Below are positions 34,710-45,327 of a DNA stretch of 64,000 nucleotides, piece by piece. The position numbers were made by a program, and so were the translations under genes. Source of the DNA: Cervus elaphus (Eukaryota; Chordata; Mammalia; Artiodactyla; Cervidae); the NCBI RefSeq assembly GCF_910594005.1, contig NC_057832.1, positions 101,877,152-101,941,151 on the forward strand. The letters run 5' to 3'. Each line of letters opens with the position of its first letter. The stretch's first letter is position 1. Under the pieces are notes generated by a model. The model was given only the letters and a program-made list of their open reading frames with translations, was not told the origin of the DNA and did not search any database.

Positions 34710-35384
34710 GAATTCTAACCTGTTGGCTTGTTCATTCATCTCATGACTCAGACCCCCTGGTAGATTGAATTTTCCAAAAATGTCTTCCATCCTACACACT
34801 GTTTTTACAGTAGGACTTCCCATCTAAGGGTGGTGGCCTTTCTTCCTTCCTGTGACTCTGAATGGACGTGTGATCACAGTGCAAGCAAGGCTATGTGACT
34901 CCTGAGGCCAGTCCAACCAGTGTCCACCTGGCTGCCCTGGGACACGTGCCCGTGGGACCCAGGCACCATACTGTGAGGAAGCCCAGTGGTCCCACAGAGG
35001 GCCCAGGTGTAGATGTTCTGGCTGACATTCCGGGTAAGGTCCAGCCAAGAGCAGACCTGTGAATGCACAGGTCTTCAGATGATTCCAGTGCCCGGTTTTT
35101 AAGTCACTCCTCCAGTCTCTGACTTTTTCCACCTGAGGCTTCATCATGGGGCACAGAGAGCCATTCTAGCCGGGCCCTTTCTGAATTCCCAACTGACAGA
35201 ATCCCTGAGCATAAGAAAATGGTTGTTTTTTTTTAGCTTTTCATTTTGTATTGGGGTATAACCAATTAGCAATGTTGTAATAGTTTCAGGTGAACATCGA
35301 AGGGACTCAGCCATACATATACAGGCATCTGTGAAAATGGTTGTTGTTAATGCCTAAGTGTTTGCGGTTGTGTGTACCTAACAA
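34710..35384 (+). mobile_element. MLT1-type LTR remnant carrying an L1 tail
   Basis: Blocks typical of older MLT1/MaLR LTRs in order: 'ggacgtgtgatcacagtgca', 'aaggctatgtgactcctgag', 'ggcaccatactgtgaggaag', 'aggtgtagatgttctggctg', 'cttcagatgattccagtgcc', 'gacagaatccctgagcataa', then the A-rich end 'aaaatggttgttgttaatgc'. Solo, non-coding. An antisense L1 3' end splits the A-rich end (35228-35332). Confidence 0.65.
35228..35332 (-). mobile_element. Short L1 3' end with perfect 13-bp TSD
   Basis: Poly-T, then 'cattttgtattggggtataa', 'gcaatgttgtaatagtttca', 'gtgaacatcgaagggactca' are the last ~100 bp of an older cetartiodactyl L1. 'gaaaatggttgtt' is repeated exactly at 35215-35227 and 35333-35345. 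This is an extreme 5' truncation of the L1. Confidence 0.93.
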
Positions 35385-35600
35385 TGGCTTTCCAGGTGGC
35401 TCAGTGGTAAAGAATCCACCTGCCAAAGAAGGAGCTGCAGGAGATGTGGGTTTGATCTCTGGGTTGGGAAGATTCCCCTGGAGGAGGGCCTGGAAACCTG
35501 CTCCAGTATTCTTGCCTGGAGAATCCCATGGACAGAGAAGCCTGGTGGGCTACAGTCCATGGGGTCGCAGAGAGTCAGACACGACTGAGCACCCACTCAC
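35385..35600 (+). mobile_element. Bov-tA SINE
   Basis: Head 'tggctttccaggtggctcag', B-box-like 'gggtttgatctc', end 'agagtcagacacgactgagc'. It carries a small insertion 'ccaaagaaggagctgcagg' in the anticodon region. Confidence 0.95.
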
Positions 35601-36599
35601 TTTCACAGCAATAAGAACCAGAGATGGCCCCAAAGCAGAGTGGCCTGAGGCCGTGAGGGTGTCGAGACTCAGATGGGATCCAGGACAGTGAGGATGGAAG
35701 TGGCTCAGCCCCTGGATCCATGAAGCACTCTATACTTCAAAGGTGCCTTTTCACACTGATGTCCCATAAACCTTTCCCACTTTGTAGGTAGGAACACTTT
35801 CTTTTCAGATGATGGTCTTGCCAAGGTTTCTGGAGGTTACAGACTTGCTCAAGGCCACTCGGAGGCCGAGGCAGGGCCAGGATAACCCTCTAGCCTGACC
35901 CCAGAAGCAGAACTCTTTCCCTGAATGCTGGATTACCTCCATCAACCCTTGACAAATAAAGTGTCACTGCCTAGTGCAAAGACACGGATGGCTGGAGCCC
36001 TCCCCTCGGCATGATTAGTTAGAAGTTTGTGCCTTTAGCACCCATCATGGGAGAAGAAAAATCTCGAATGTTGTTAATAAACAGAGTCAGAGGAAAGCGC
36101 TGGAACGGGGCAGGTGTTATTTATCAAATGTGAGAAATAAGCTAATCAAGAAAATCCATCGCAGGGTGACTGTTTCACAGGAGGGTGAGGGTGAGTGTGG
36201 AGACTCAGTTCATTGGTGCTCCAGGATCTGAAGGCGATTAGACAGTGAGCGGATCTCGGCGGGGGGGTGGGGTGGTGGGGGGTGGGGGCACAGTCTGTGA
36301 GCCTATTTGTTGGCAGCTCTTTTTCCCCATCTTCTCTGTATCTGTCATGAGGGCACCCATGGGAGGAGGCAGGACCCAGTGTTGCGGGGAGGGGAGTTTT
36401 ATCCAGATTCCCTGCTCCCTGGCAGGAACTTGCTTGTCAAACTCCTGGCAGGACGGGATGAAAGCAGCCACCCTCCTCTGAGTCACAGAAAAGGGCATTC
36501 TGCCTTTTTAAAAAAAATTCCATATCTGGGTTTCTGTTGAGAAGAGGGGCTTTTGTCTCCCCCAGAGCTCTTCCAGCTTCGACAGAAGATTGTTTTTGA
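35601..36599. other. Single-copy stretch with MIR and a candidate conserved block
   Basis: 35720-35935 is MIR-like on the plus strand ('ggttacagacttgctcaagg', 'ccagaagcagaactctttcc'). 35985-36160 is AT-rich, repeat-free and possibly conserved ('atgttgttaataaacagagt', 'agaaataagctaatcaagaa'). 36255-36292 is a G-rich run ('ggcggggggg', 'ggtggtgggg'), a potential G-quadruplex. No exon. Confidence 0.45.
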
Positions 36600-36728
36600 T
36601 GATGTGATAGTTTTATGTCTCATCTTGACCTGGCTCTAGTTACTTGACCTGGCTCAGTTACTCAATAAAACATGTTGCTGTGAGGGTATCTGGTAAGTGT
36701 GGTTACATCTGCAATCGACTGGCTTTAA

Positions 36729-36848
36729 GAATCTTCTCTGATAGCTCAGTTGGTGAAGAATCCACTTGCCATGCAGGAGACACCGGTTCAATCCCTGGGC
36801 TGGGAAGATCCACTAGAAAAGGGATAGGCTACCCACTCCTGTATTCTT
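36729..36848 (+). mobile_element. Bov-tA SINE, first half
   Basis: Head 'tctgatagctcagttggtga', B-box-like 'ggttcaatccc', stops at 'cactcctgtattctt', where the next Bov-tA starts. The missing second half was lost when the next copy joined. Confidence 0.92.
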
Positions 36849-37039
36849 GGGCTTCCCTTGTGGTTCAGCTGGTAAAGAGTCCACCTGCAATGCTTAGACC
36901 TGGGTTCAGCCCCTGGGCTGAGAAGATCCCCTGGAGAAATGAAAGGCTACCCACTCCAGTATTCTGGCCTGGAGAATTCCATGGACTGTATAGTCCATGG
37001 GTCGCAAAGAGTCAGACATAACTGAGTGACTTTCACTTT
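36849..37039 (+). mobile_element. Bov-tA SINE joined to the previous half-copy
   Basis: Starts 'gggcttcccttgtggttcag'. An ~18-bp deletion removed part of 'gacagaggagcctggcgggc' ('ccatggactgtatagtccat'). Ends 'gtcagacataactgagtgac' and 'tttcactttc'. Confidence 0.93.
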
Positions 37040-37048
37040 CAAAGGACA

Positions 37049-37272
37049 TTATGGGGCTTCCCAGGTGGGGCAAGTGGTAAAGAACCTGTCTGCCAATGGA
37101 GGAGAGCTTAGGTCATGGGTTCGATCTCTGGGTCAGGAAGATCCTCTGGGGGAGAAAATGGCAACCCACACCAGTATTCTTGCCTGGAGAATCCCCATGG
37201 ACAGAAGAGCCTGGTATAGTCCATAGCGTCATAAAGAGTTGGACATGACTGAAGTGACTTAGCACGCATGCA
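37049..37272 (+). mobile_element. Bov-tA SINE with TSD
   Basis: Third copy in the row, head 'ggggcttcccaggtggggca', end 'gacttagcacgcatgca'. 'caaaggaca' is repeated at 37040-37048 and 37273-37281, showing it inserted independently just past the previous SINE. Confidence 0.95.
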
Positions 37273-37449
37273 CAAAGGACAATACCCTCAGTAATATGGG
37301 TGGGCCTCATCCAAACAGTTGAAGGCCATGAGAGTTAAAAAAGGGGGTTTTCTGTAGAAGAAATTCTGCCTCAAAACCATGCTGGTGCCTTGATCTTGGA
37401 CTTCCTGGCTGCTAGAAATTTAAGAAAAATATTTGTGTTGTTTATAAAC

Positions 37450-37860
37450 TTAAAAAAAGAATGGACCCAGCATCAAATCCTCCCTGAGTTTCCAAAAACT
37501 TCCCCCCCAGTACTTCCCCAAATACTTCACCGAAACCCCAAGACTGGGAGGGCAGCAAGTCTAAGAGTGCCTGTTGACGGTGGTGACCTATAGGGTCTAT
37601 CCCCACGGTGCAGGCCAGCATGCTGTCCAGCTGCCCAGGCAACAGGAGGGAATGAAGGTTTCCAGGACAGAGGCCTTGCAGATGCTGAGGAACATCAACT
37701 GGAGGACTGTTATCTGGAAAGTGTGGTCCAGGTCATAGTGTGTTATCATCCAGATCTGCGCAGATGTGGTGATGTAATGGGCCAGACTGACGTTGGAGCC
37801 CCTGGTCATCTGGACGTATTTCATACAATTACATGAGCCAATTCCTTTAAAGAACACACA
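37450..37860. other. Unassigned block, coding-like on the minus strand
   Basis: The block ends in 'catgagccaattcctttaaa', an LTR-end-like phrase. Between it and 37450 lies sequence of normal complexity that is not obviously LTR. The minus strand is open for 89 codons (37597-37863) and a second phase is open for 67 (37442-37642), as in a frameshifted retrocopy. I recognise no protein. It could equally be diverged LTR sequence. Confidence 0.3.
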
Positions 37861-38073
37861 CACCCATACTTATACACACATACATGGGCATCTCCTATTG
37901 GGTCAGTTTCTCAGGAGAACATCGCCTAATACAGATGCTATTTTGAATGCATCATGTTTTCCAGACAGTTTTATTTTCCTTGACAACTCTTTGATTCAGG
38001 GGTTCAACCGGTGTGATGACGATGGTAGTGGAGGTGGATGGAAGGTGAGGCTGTTGTGCAAACACACATGTGT

Positions 38074-41000
38074 GTTTTTTTTTTCTCTTCTTTTTTTTTT
38101 TCCATTTATTTTTATTAGTTGGAGGCTAATTACTTTACAATATTGTAGTGGTTTTTGCCATACATTGACATGAATCAGCCATGGATTTACATGTATTCCC
38201 CATCCTGATCCCCTCTCCCACCTCCCTCTCCACCTGATCCCTCTGGTCTTCCCAGTGCACCAGCCCCGAGCACTTGTCTCATGCATCCAACCTGGGCCGG
38301 AGATCTGTTTCACCCTTGATAATATACATGTTTCGATGCTGTTTTCTCTAAACATTCCCACCCTCGCCTTCTCCCACAGAGTCCAAAAGTCTGTTCTGTA
38401 CATCTGTGTCTCTTTTTCTGTTTTGCATATAGGGTTATCGTTACCATCTTTCTAAATTCCATATATATGCGTTACTATACTGTATTGGTCTTTATCTTTC
38501 TGGCTTACTTCACTCTGTATAATGGGCTCCAGTTTCATCCATCTCATTAGAACTGATTCAAATGAATTCTTTTTAATGGCTGAGTAATATTCCATGGTGT
38601 ATATGTACCACAGCTTCCTTATCCATTCATCTGCTGATGGGCATCTAGGTTGCTTCCATGTCCTGGCTATTATAAACAGTGCTGCGATGAACATTGGGGT
38701 GCACGTGTCTCTTTCAGATCTGGTTTCCTCAGTGTGTATGCCCAGAAGTGGGATTGCTGGGTCATATGGCAGTTCTATTTCCAGTTTTTTAAGAAATCTC
38801 CACACTGTTCTCCATAGCGGCTGTACTAGTTTGCATTCCCACCAACAGTGTAAGAGGGTTCCCTTTTCTCCACACCCTCTCCAGCATTTATTGCTTGTAG
38901 ACTTTTGGATAGCAGCCATCCTGACTGGCGTGTAATGGTACCTCATTGTGGTTTTGATTTGCATTTCTCTGATAATGAGTGATGTTGAGCATCTTTTCAT
39001 GTGTTTGTTAGCCATCTGTATGTCTTCTTTGGAGAAATGTCTGTTTAGTTCTTTGGCCCATTTTTTGATTGGGTCATTTATTTTTCTGGAAATGAGATGC
39101 AGGAGTTGCTTGTATATTTTTGAGATCAATCCTTTGTCTGTTGCTTCATTTGCTATTATTTTCTCCCAATCTGGGCTGTCTTTTCACCTTGCTTATAGTT
39201 TCCTTTGTTGTGCAAAAGCTTTTAAGTTTCATTAGGTCCCATTTGTTTAGTTTTGCTTTTATTTCCAATATTCTGGGAGGTGGGTCATAGAGGATCTTGC
39301 TGTGGTTTATGTCAGAGAGTGTTTTGCCTATGTTCTCCTCTAGGAGTTTTATAGTTTCTGGTCTTACATTTAGAACTTTAATCCATTTTGAGTTTATTTT
39401 TGTGTATGGTGTTAGAAAGTGTTCTAGTTTCATTCTTTTACAAGTGGTTGACCAGTTTTCCCAGCACCACTTGTTAAAGAGATTGTCTTTTTTCCATTGT
39501 ATATCCTTGCCTCCTTTGTCGAAGATAAGGTGTCCATAGGTTCATGGATTTATCTCTGGGCTTGCTATTCTGTTCCATTGATCTATATTTCTGTCTTTGT
39601 GTCAGTACCATACTGTCTTGATGACTGTGGTTTTGTAGTATAGTCTGAAGTCAGGCAGGTTGATTCCTCCAGTTCCATTCTTCTTTCTCAAGATTGCTTT
39701 GGCTATTCAAGGTTTTTTGTATTTCCATACAAATTGTGAAATTCTTTGGTCTAGTTCTGTGAAAAATACCGTTGGTAGCTTGATAGGGATTGCATTGAAT
39801 CTATAGATTGCTTTGGGTAGTATAGTCATTTTGACAACATTGATTCTTCTAATCCATGAACACGATATATTTCTCCATCTGTTTTTGTCCTCTTTGATTT
39901 CTTTCATCAGTGTTTTATAGTTTTCTATGTATAGGTCTTTTGTTTCTTGAGGTAGATAAACTCCTAAGTATTTTATTCTTTTTGTTGCAATGGTGAATGG
40001 TATTGTTTCCTTAATTTCTCTTTCTGTTTTCTCACTGTTAGTGTATAGGAATGCAAGGGATTTCTGTGTGTTAATTTATATCCTGCAACTTTACTATATT
40101 TGTTGATTAGCTCTAGTTATTTTCTGGTAGAGTCTTTGAGGTTTTCTATGTAGAGGATCATATCATCTGCAACCAGTGAGAATTTCACTTCTTCTTTTCC
40201 TATCTGGATTCCTTTTACTTCTTTTTCTGCTCTGATTGCTGTGGCCAAAACTTCCAAAACTATGTTGAATAGTAGTGGTGAGAGTGGGCACCCTTGTCTT
40301 GTTCCTGATTTTAGGGGAAATGCTTTCAATTTTTCACCATTGAAGGTAATGCTTACCGTGGGTTTGTCATATATAGCTTTTATTATGTTGAGGTATGTTC
40401 CTTCTATTCCTGCTTTCTGGAGAGTTTTAATCATAAATGGATGTTGAATTTTGTCAAAGGCTTTTTCTGCATCTATTGAGACAATCATATGGTTTTTATC
40501 TTTCAATTTGTCAATGTGGTGTATTACATTGATTGATTTGCGAATATTAAAGAATCCTTGCATTCCTGGGATAAAGCCCACTTGGTCATGATGTATGATT
40601 TTTTTTAAGATGTTGTTGGATTCTGTTTGCTAGGATTTTGTTAAGGATTTTTGCATCTATGTTCATCAGTGATATTGGCCTGTAGTTTTCTTTTTTTGTG
40701 GCATCTTTGTCTGGTTTTGGAATTAGGGTGATGGTGGCCTCATAGAATGAGTTTGGAAGTTTACCTTCTTCTGCAATTTTCTGGAAGAGTTTGAGTAAGA
40801 TAGGTGTTAGCTCTTCTCTAAATTTTTGGTAGAATTCAGCTGTGAAGCCATCTGGTCCTGGACTTTTGTTTGCTGGAAGAATTCTGATTATAGTTTCAAT
40901 TTCCTTGCTTGTGATGGGTCTGTTAAGATCTTCTCTTTCTTTATGGTTCAGTTTTGGAAAGTTATACTTTTCTAAGAATTTGTCCATTTCTTCCAAGTTG

Positions 41001-41273
41001 TCCATTTTATTGGCATAGATCTGCTGGTAGTAGTCTCTTATGATCCTTTGTATTTCAGTGTTTCCTGTTGTGATCTCTCCATTTTCATTTCAAATTTTGT
41101 TAATTTGGTTCTTCTCCCTTTGTTGCTTAAGGAGTCTTGCTAATGGTTTGTCAATTTTGTTTATTTTTTCAAAAAAACAGCTTTTAGCTTTGTTGATTTT
41201 TGTTATGGTCTCTTTAGTTTCTTTTGCATTTATTTCTGCCCTGATTTTTAAGATTTCTTTCCTTCTACTAACC
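38074..41273 (-). mobile_element. Young ruminant L1, 3.2 kb, 5'-truncated, with TSD
   Basis: Largest element of the window. Read on the minus strand from 41273: the linker after the endonuclease, the reverse transcriptase, the C-terminal domain, the 3' UTR, and the A tail (poly-T at 38074-38101). ORF2 is in pieces. Visible are 'SPGPDGFTAEFYQKF', the catalytic-aspartate block 'DAEKAFDKIQH', 'RQGCPLSPLLF', and 'LVADDMILY', where active L1 has F-A-D-D, then the cysteine motif 'CGEKGTLLHCWWEC'. Frame breaks near 40585, 40115, 39700 and 39140 make it dead. The endonuclease and ORF1 are absent. 'cacacatgtgt' flanks it at 38063-38073 and 41274-41284. Confidence 0.95.
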
Positions 41274-41324
41274 CACACATGTGTTTTATGAACTCAGGTC
41301 TTGTGTACCTTACCTGCTGCAGGT

Positions 41325-41440
41325 GGTAAGGAGGGCATGGTCTGATGGGAAGAGCACCGGGTTGAGAGTCAAAGGCCACTGTTAAGGCCTTGGTCCTGTG
41401 ACTGACCATTGCTGTTCTATATCAAGGAGATAAGCCCAGG
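41325..41440 (+). mobile_element. MIR SINE 5' part
   Basis: 'gggcatggtctgatgggaag' and 'gcaccgggttgagagtcaaa' correspond to the tRNA-like head of MIR, followed by 'ggtcctgtgactgaccattg'. Confidence 0.6.
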
Positions 41441-41728
41441 AATGATTAGGGTAATCAAATAACGTCATGGACAGAGAAAAGCAAATCCTGTGTGGTATCA
41501 TTTACATGTGGAATCTTCAAAAAAGATGATCCCATAGACACAGAGAATAAAACGGTGGTTGCCATAGACTGCGGATGTGGCAGGGGAATGGAGTGATGTA
41601 GGTCAAAGGGCACAAACTTTCAACTGTAAGAAGAACAAGTTTTAAGGCTTTAATGTAAGCAAGGTGACTATAGTTAATTTGGTATTGTATATTTGAAAGT
41701 TGCTAAGAGTCGATCTTAAGCACTCTCA

Positions 41729-41729
<1 letters not shown>

Positions 41730-41770
<41 letters not shown>
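41730..41770 (+). repeat. (CA)n microsatellite
   Basis: About 20 uninterrupted CA units, then 'gacacacaa'. It faces a TG tract 72 bp downstream. Confidence 0.97.
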
Positions 41771-41776
<6 letters not shown>

Positions 41777-41841
41777 ACAAAGAGTTAACTACATAAAGTG
41801 ATGGGTATGTTGATTATCTTGATCTTGGTAATCATTTCATA

Positions 41842-41842
<1 letters not shown>

Positions 41843-41872
<30 letters not shown>
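41843..41872 (+). repeat. (TG)n microsatellite
   Basis: About 15 uninterrupted TG units. It is complementary to the CA tract at 41730-41770, so the single strand could fold on itself. Confidence 0.97.
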
Positions 41873-41873
<1 letters not shown>

Positions 41874-41955
41874 CTCAGATCATTACATTGTACACCATAA
41901 ATACATACAATTGTATTCTCAAGTTATCCCTCAATAAAGACAAAAGTTAGAAACA

Positions 41956-43618
41956 TTTTTTCTTAAAAAGGAAAAGTTAATGGAAGTTAAAACATTTTGT
42001 AAAGCAATATACACAAGTAATTTGGTATCCTTAATTTTTTAAAACTCAGATTCTGTCCACAAATTATCTGAGATAGCTATTATTTAGAGAGAATATGACC
42101 AATGCGTAGAGATGGGCTTGGTTCTCCTTCTGACTGTCAATTCAGCAGAATTCAAGCAAGAAGTGAAAACACGGGGGGCCCGTTTATCCAAACCAGTGAA
42201 GTACTTTAAATGAGGTCCCTCAGAGATGTAGATGCATGTGTGTGATGAGGCAATGATGGGAAGTAAAACCCTTGCTTGGAAGGGGCTTTGGTCAGGCATT
42301 CAGGGTGGAGCTGGGACTCCAAGGCCTTTTTGCCCTTCTTGTTTTGTTTACTTTGTTTAACTTGGCTTTTTAGAATCACTGATCCTGAGAATTTGGGAGA
42401 AGGACAGGCCTCCAGGGAGTACCCTTTGCTGGTGAACTTCTGTGCCCAAAACGGGAGGATGCTGTTGGCACGTGGCAGGGCTGAGGACTGTCCTGGGAAG
42501 AAGGGAAAGGGTCCCCATCCTGAGCTGGAATTCTTATCGGATTTTTCAGCAGTGGTGCAGAGTGCCTTGCGCTTTACCCTTTATAAGGTCCTTGAGGGCC
42601 ACAGTGCACAACTTTCTGGTTTTTTTTTGTTTTTTTTTAACTCCTTCCTTTTCTGTCTCTTAGACTATCCCATGAGTTTTATGTGGTCAGAGGCCATCAG
42701 GATCTGTATTCTAGTATATAATGCTTAATGAATACATTAATGAAGTCCTAAGAATGCTCAATCCACTGGCCATCATTTATCATGGCCACCTCTTGTGTGT
42801 TCCCTATCAAGGCCCCCGAGGGGAAGTATCAGGGGCAGAGTAGGAAGAGCAGGGGAGGGGAGGAAAGGGGAAGAATGGGGAGAAAATTAATCAAAGAAAC
42901 AAGGAAAATAATTCCTATCCTCCAGGGAATTGCAACTTCCGTTAAGGAGGTCAAGTATACTCACACGATGCTAACCATTTGCTCCCCTAAAATTTAATGA
43001 GCTTCAACCTGCAACATCTCATTGCTGAAGAATTAGCAGCCAGCCTGTGTGCAGGACCAGGGCAGTCTCCCAAGGAACAAAACCTGGAGGTGCAAGGGCT
43101 TTTAAAGACAAGTCCGCTCTGGATGGAGTTGAGTTGGGTTAATCAGGGCCAAGTCTGGAGGGGGTGAACTTGGAGAGGGTCTCTGAGTGGGGTGCTGGCC
43201 GTTCTCTGAGCTCCGGGTACCCTTACAAACTGGGAAAAAGCCCTGCCTGCATCCAGCTATGATCAATGTGTCAGATCCTGCCCATCTCAAGCTGTCAGGG
43301 ACCCTCTTCCTTAGAGCACAGTTGGGCAGCACAGTCTTGCATTAATTTAGAGCTAATTGTCAGGTAATGAATTCGATTTGGCTCACCATATTGAAATCCC
43401 TTCTGCTCCCAGCTGAACACCAGTAAATCATTTGCATCACAAATCTCCTCTTCACTGGATGCTCAGCTCACCCAAGCTGTTGCTCAGACCCTCTTCTGCC
43501 TCCATACATTCCATCATCTTTGAAAGCAGCCGAAAAATCATCACATTTCCTTGTCAGTGTGCAAAGTTGAGATCCACCCAAGAAAACTGAGTTTGGGTGA
43601 ATATCTTTGAAAAGTCTA
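41956..43618. other. Single-copy stretch, no gene seen
   Basis: About 1.65 kb without a recognised repeat. The 150-codon frame at 42276-42728 has a poly-T-encoded phenylalanine run and no splice context; I do not call it. 42840-42900 is GA-rich. 43340-43440 is AT-rich and may be conserved ('tttagagctaattgtcaggt'). Confidence 0.45.
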
Positions 43619-43697
43619 GAATAGTGGTTCTCAAAATGTGGTCCCCTGAACCATCAGTATCCTGGTAACTCATTAGACATGTAAATTTTCAGGCCCA

Positions 43698-43891
43698 ACA
43701 AAGGTCGGCATATAGTCAAAGCTATGGTTTCTCCATTGGTCATGTATAGATGTGAAAGTTGGACCATAAAGAAGGCTGAGTGCCAAAGAATTGATGCTTT
43801 TGAACCGGAGATAAGAAGGACAGGAAAGCCTGGTGTGCTGCAGTCCATGGGGTCGCAAAGGGTCGGACACAACTGAGCCGCTGAACAACAA
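43698..43891 (+). mobile_element. BovB 3' end with internal deletion
   Basis: 'atggtttctccattggtcat', 'gaaagttggaccataaagaa' and 'gccaaagaattgatgctttt' are the BovB coding end. At about 43805 it jumps to the 3' terminus 'gtgctgcagtccatggggtc', 'gtcggacacaactgagccgc'. About 300 bp of BovB is missing between them. No intact frame. Confidence 0.9.
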
Positions 43892-43960
43892 CTTCCCAAA
43901 CTAACTGAATCAGAAACTCTGAGGTGGGGCCCAGCAATCTGTGCCTGAGGAACTCTCCAG

Positions 43961-44221
43961 GGACTTCCCTGGTGGTCCAGTGGTTAAGAATCCACCTGTC
44001 AATGCAGGAGACACGGGTTTGATCCCTGCTCCAGGAGGACCCTACATGGCAGAGCAACTAAGTCACAGTTACTGAAGCCTGAGCCCTAGAGCCTATGCTC
44101 TACAGCAAGAGAAGCTCTCCCAACTGCAATGAGAAGTAGCCCCCACTCTTTGCAACTAGAGAAAGCCCATGCACAGCAACAAAGGCCTACCACAGCCAAA
44201 AAATAAATAAATAAAAAGAAG
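43961..44221 (+). mobile_element. CHR-type SINE, near full length
   Basis: Head 'ggacttccctggtggtccag', B box 'gggtttgatccctg'. The tRNA-unrelated body has 'actgaagcctgagcc', 'gagaagctctcccaactgca' and 'gagaaagcccatgcacagca'. Tail 'aaaaaataaataaataaaa'. 'ctctccag' at 43953-43960 and 44222-44229 is the target duplication inside MER5A. Confidence 0.93.
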
Positions 44222-44268
44222 CTCTCCAGGTGATTCTGATGCACAATCAGGTTTGAAAACCACCAGTC

Positions 44269-45327
44269 TATCTAGAATATCCAGTAGGTGCACCAGAATG
44301 TCCGTGTCAGAATTCATCTCAATTCATTTTTAACTCTACAAGGCTATGTTCCCTGTTTAGGTTTCTGGATCTTTTCAGAGGCTTCTGAACTTATTTCTCT
44401 TCTATCTCTGTATTAGCTAGAATTAGATTCAGTTGAGAGAAAACAAGGCCAATTTAACACAAGTGACTTAACATAGAATGGAAAGAAGTTGGGGGTAGGC
44501 ATTCCAAAACTATCTGTTCCGACATGTTAGCATGCCACCTCATGATCCAGGACATCTGTTCACGACCAATCATCATATGTGCACCAGAGTTGGTGGGAGA
44601 GAGGAAAAGAGAAGTTCATGCTCATTCCTGGAAGTTTCAACCCTTCTATCTTAGACCTCATCGGTCAAACCTGCCTGCAAGGGAGACTGGGAAATATAGT
44701 CACTTAGCCATGCCTGCCTGCAAGGGAGGCTGGGAAATGTAGTTTTAATTGTGGGTGTTCATGTGCCTAGTGAAAAATCAGGAAATCTACTTCTAAGGAA
44801 GAAGAGGAGCTCAGATATTGGCAGAGACAACTAGCCACAAATGACTGCATGCCATAGCCTCTCAGACATATTTCTAGTTTAAAGCCTTCAAGCAAACTTC
44901 TCCATGTTCTTTCACACTTCAGTGCCTGCTGCGCAACACTTTTATTTCAGGAAGAATTCTTCAATCACTCTGAGCATCTCTTTTTTGACGGCCCCCATGC
45001 CTGTAGACCACTACATTTAATCCCCACTGCCTGTTGATCCACCTAATTTCCATGTAATGATGATCCACAGTTAGTCTGTAAATGTCTTGAAGCAAGTATG
45101 AGGGTGGCATCTTGGCTGGTGGAGTGAAGGTGAGTATCTCAGCTCCTCTGTGACCCCCAACTCCTCACCTGTAAAATGAGGGGATTGTAGATGGTCCCTG
45201 GGGTGTCTTCCAGCTCTAGTATGCCCTGGTGCTCTCTTTCTCATTTCCTTTCCCAACATTTGTGCCTGTCCCTGGGGTGGGAAGGCAATGAGCCCTGACC
45301 AGCTAACTACTCGATGAACTTGGGCTA
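44269..45327. other. Stretch with an unnamed old repeat and a MIR piece
   Basis: 44670-44850 contains a doubled phrase, 'gcctgcaagggagactggga' (44670) and 'gcctgcaagggaggctggga' (44715), and 'tctaaggaagaagaggagct', which looks like an old mammalian interspersed repeat I cannot name. 45110-45240 is MIR-like ('ctcacctgtaaaatgagggg'). No exon. Confidence 0.4.

Larger units (their letters stand above)
36600..37449 (+). mobile_element. Old ERVL-type LTR remnant (MLT2-like), split by three SINEs
   Basis: 'gatagttttatgtctcatct' with 'gctgtgagggtatctggtaa' and, after the SINEs, 'aatatgggtgggcctcatcc' and 'cagttgaaggcc' follow the order of an ERVL-associated LTR. 'gccttgatcttggacttcct' then resembles an LTR end. 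The family name is uncertain. Three Bov-tA copies (36729-37272) interrupt it. Non-coding. Confidence 0.5.
41460..41955 (+). mobile_element. Ancient L1 3' UTR with expanded CA and TG tracts
   Basis: 'ggtatcatttacatgtggaa', 'ggtggttgccatagactgcg', 'aactttcaactgtaagaaga', 'aggtgactatagttaattt', 'ttacattgtacaccataaat' and 'caattgtattctcaagttat' are the 3' UTR of an L1MA/L1MB-like element. It is non-coding, and internal repeats have grown into two microsatellites. Confidence 0.85.
43619..44268 (+). mobile_element. MER5A interrupted by BovB and a CHR SINE
   Basis: Three MER5A pieces in order: 43619-43697 ('gtggttctcaaaatgtggtc'), 43892-43960 ('actgaatcagaaactctgag', 'ggggcccagcaatctgtgcc') and 44222-44268 ('ctccaggtgattctgatgca', 'tttgaaaaccaccagt'). 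Rejoined they are about 195 bp, the normal MER5A length. The terminal repeats 'agtggttctca' and 'tttgaaaaccac' are complementary-like, as expected for hAT ends. Confidence 0.9.

Noticed and set aside
38452..41278. Active, retrotransposition-competent L1
   Set aside because: 5'-truncated, with several frame breaks; the FADD box reads VADD.
42276..42728. 150-codon frame
   Set aside because: Contains a poly-T-encoded phenylalanine run and no exon signals.
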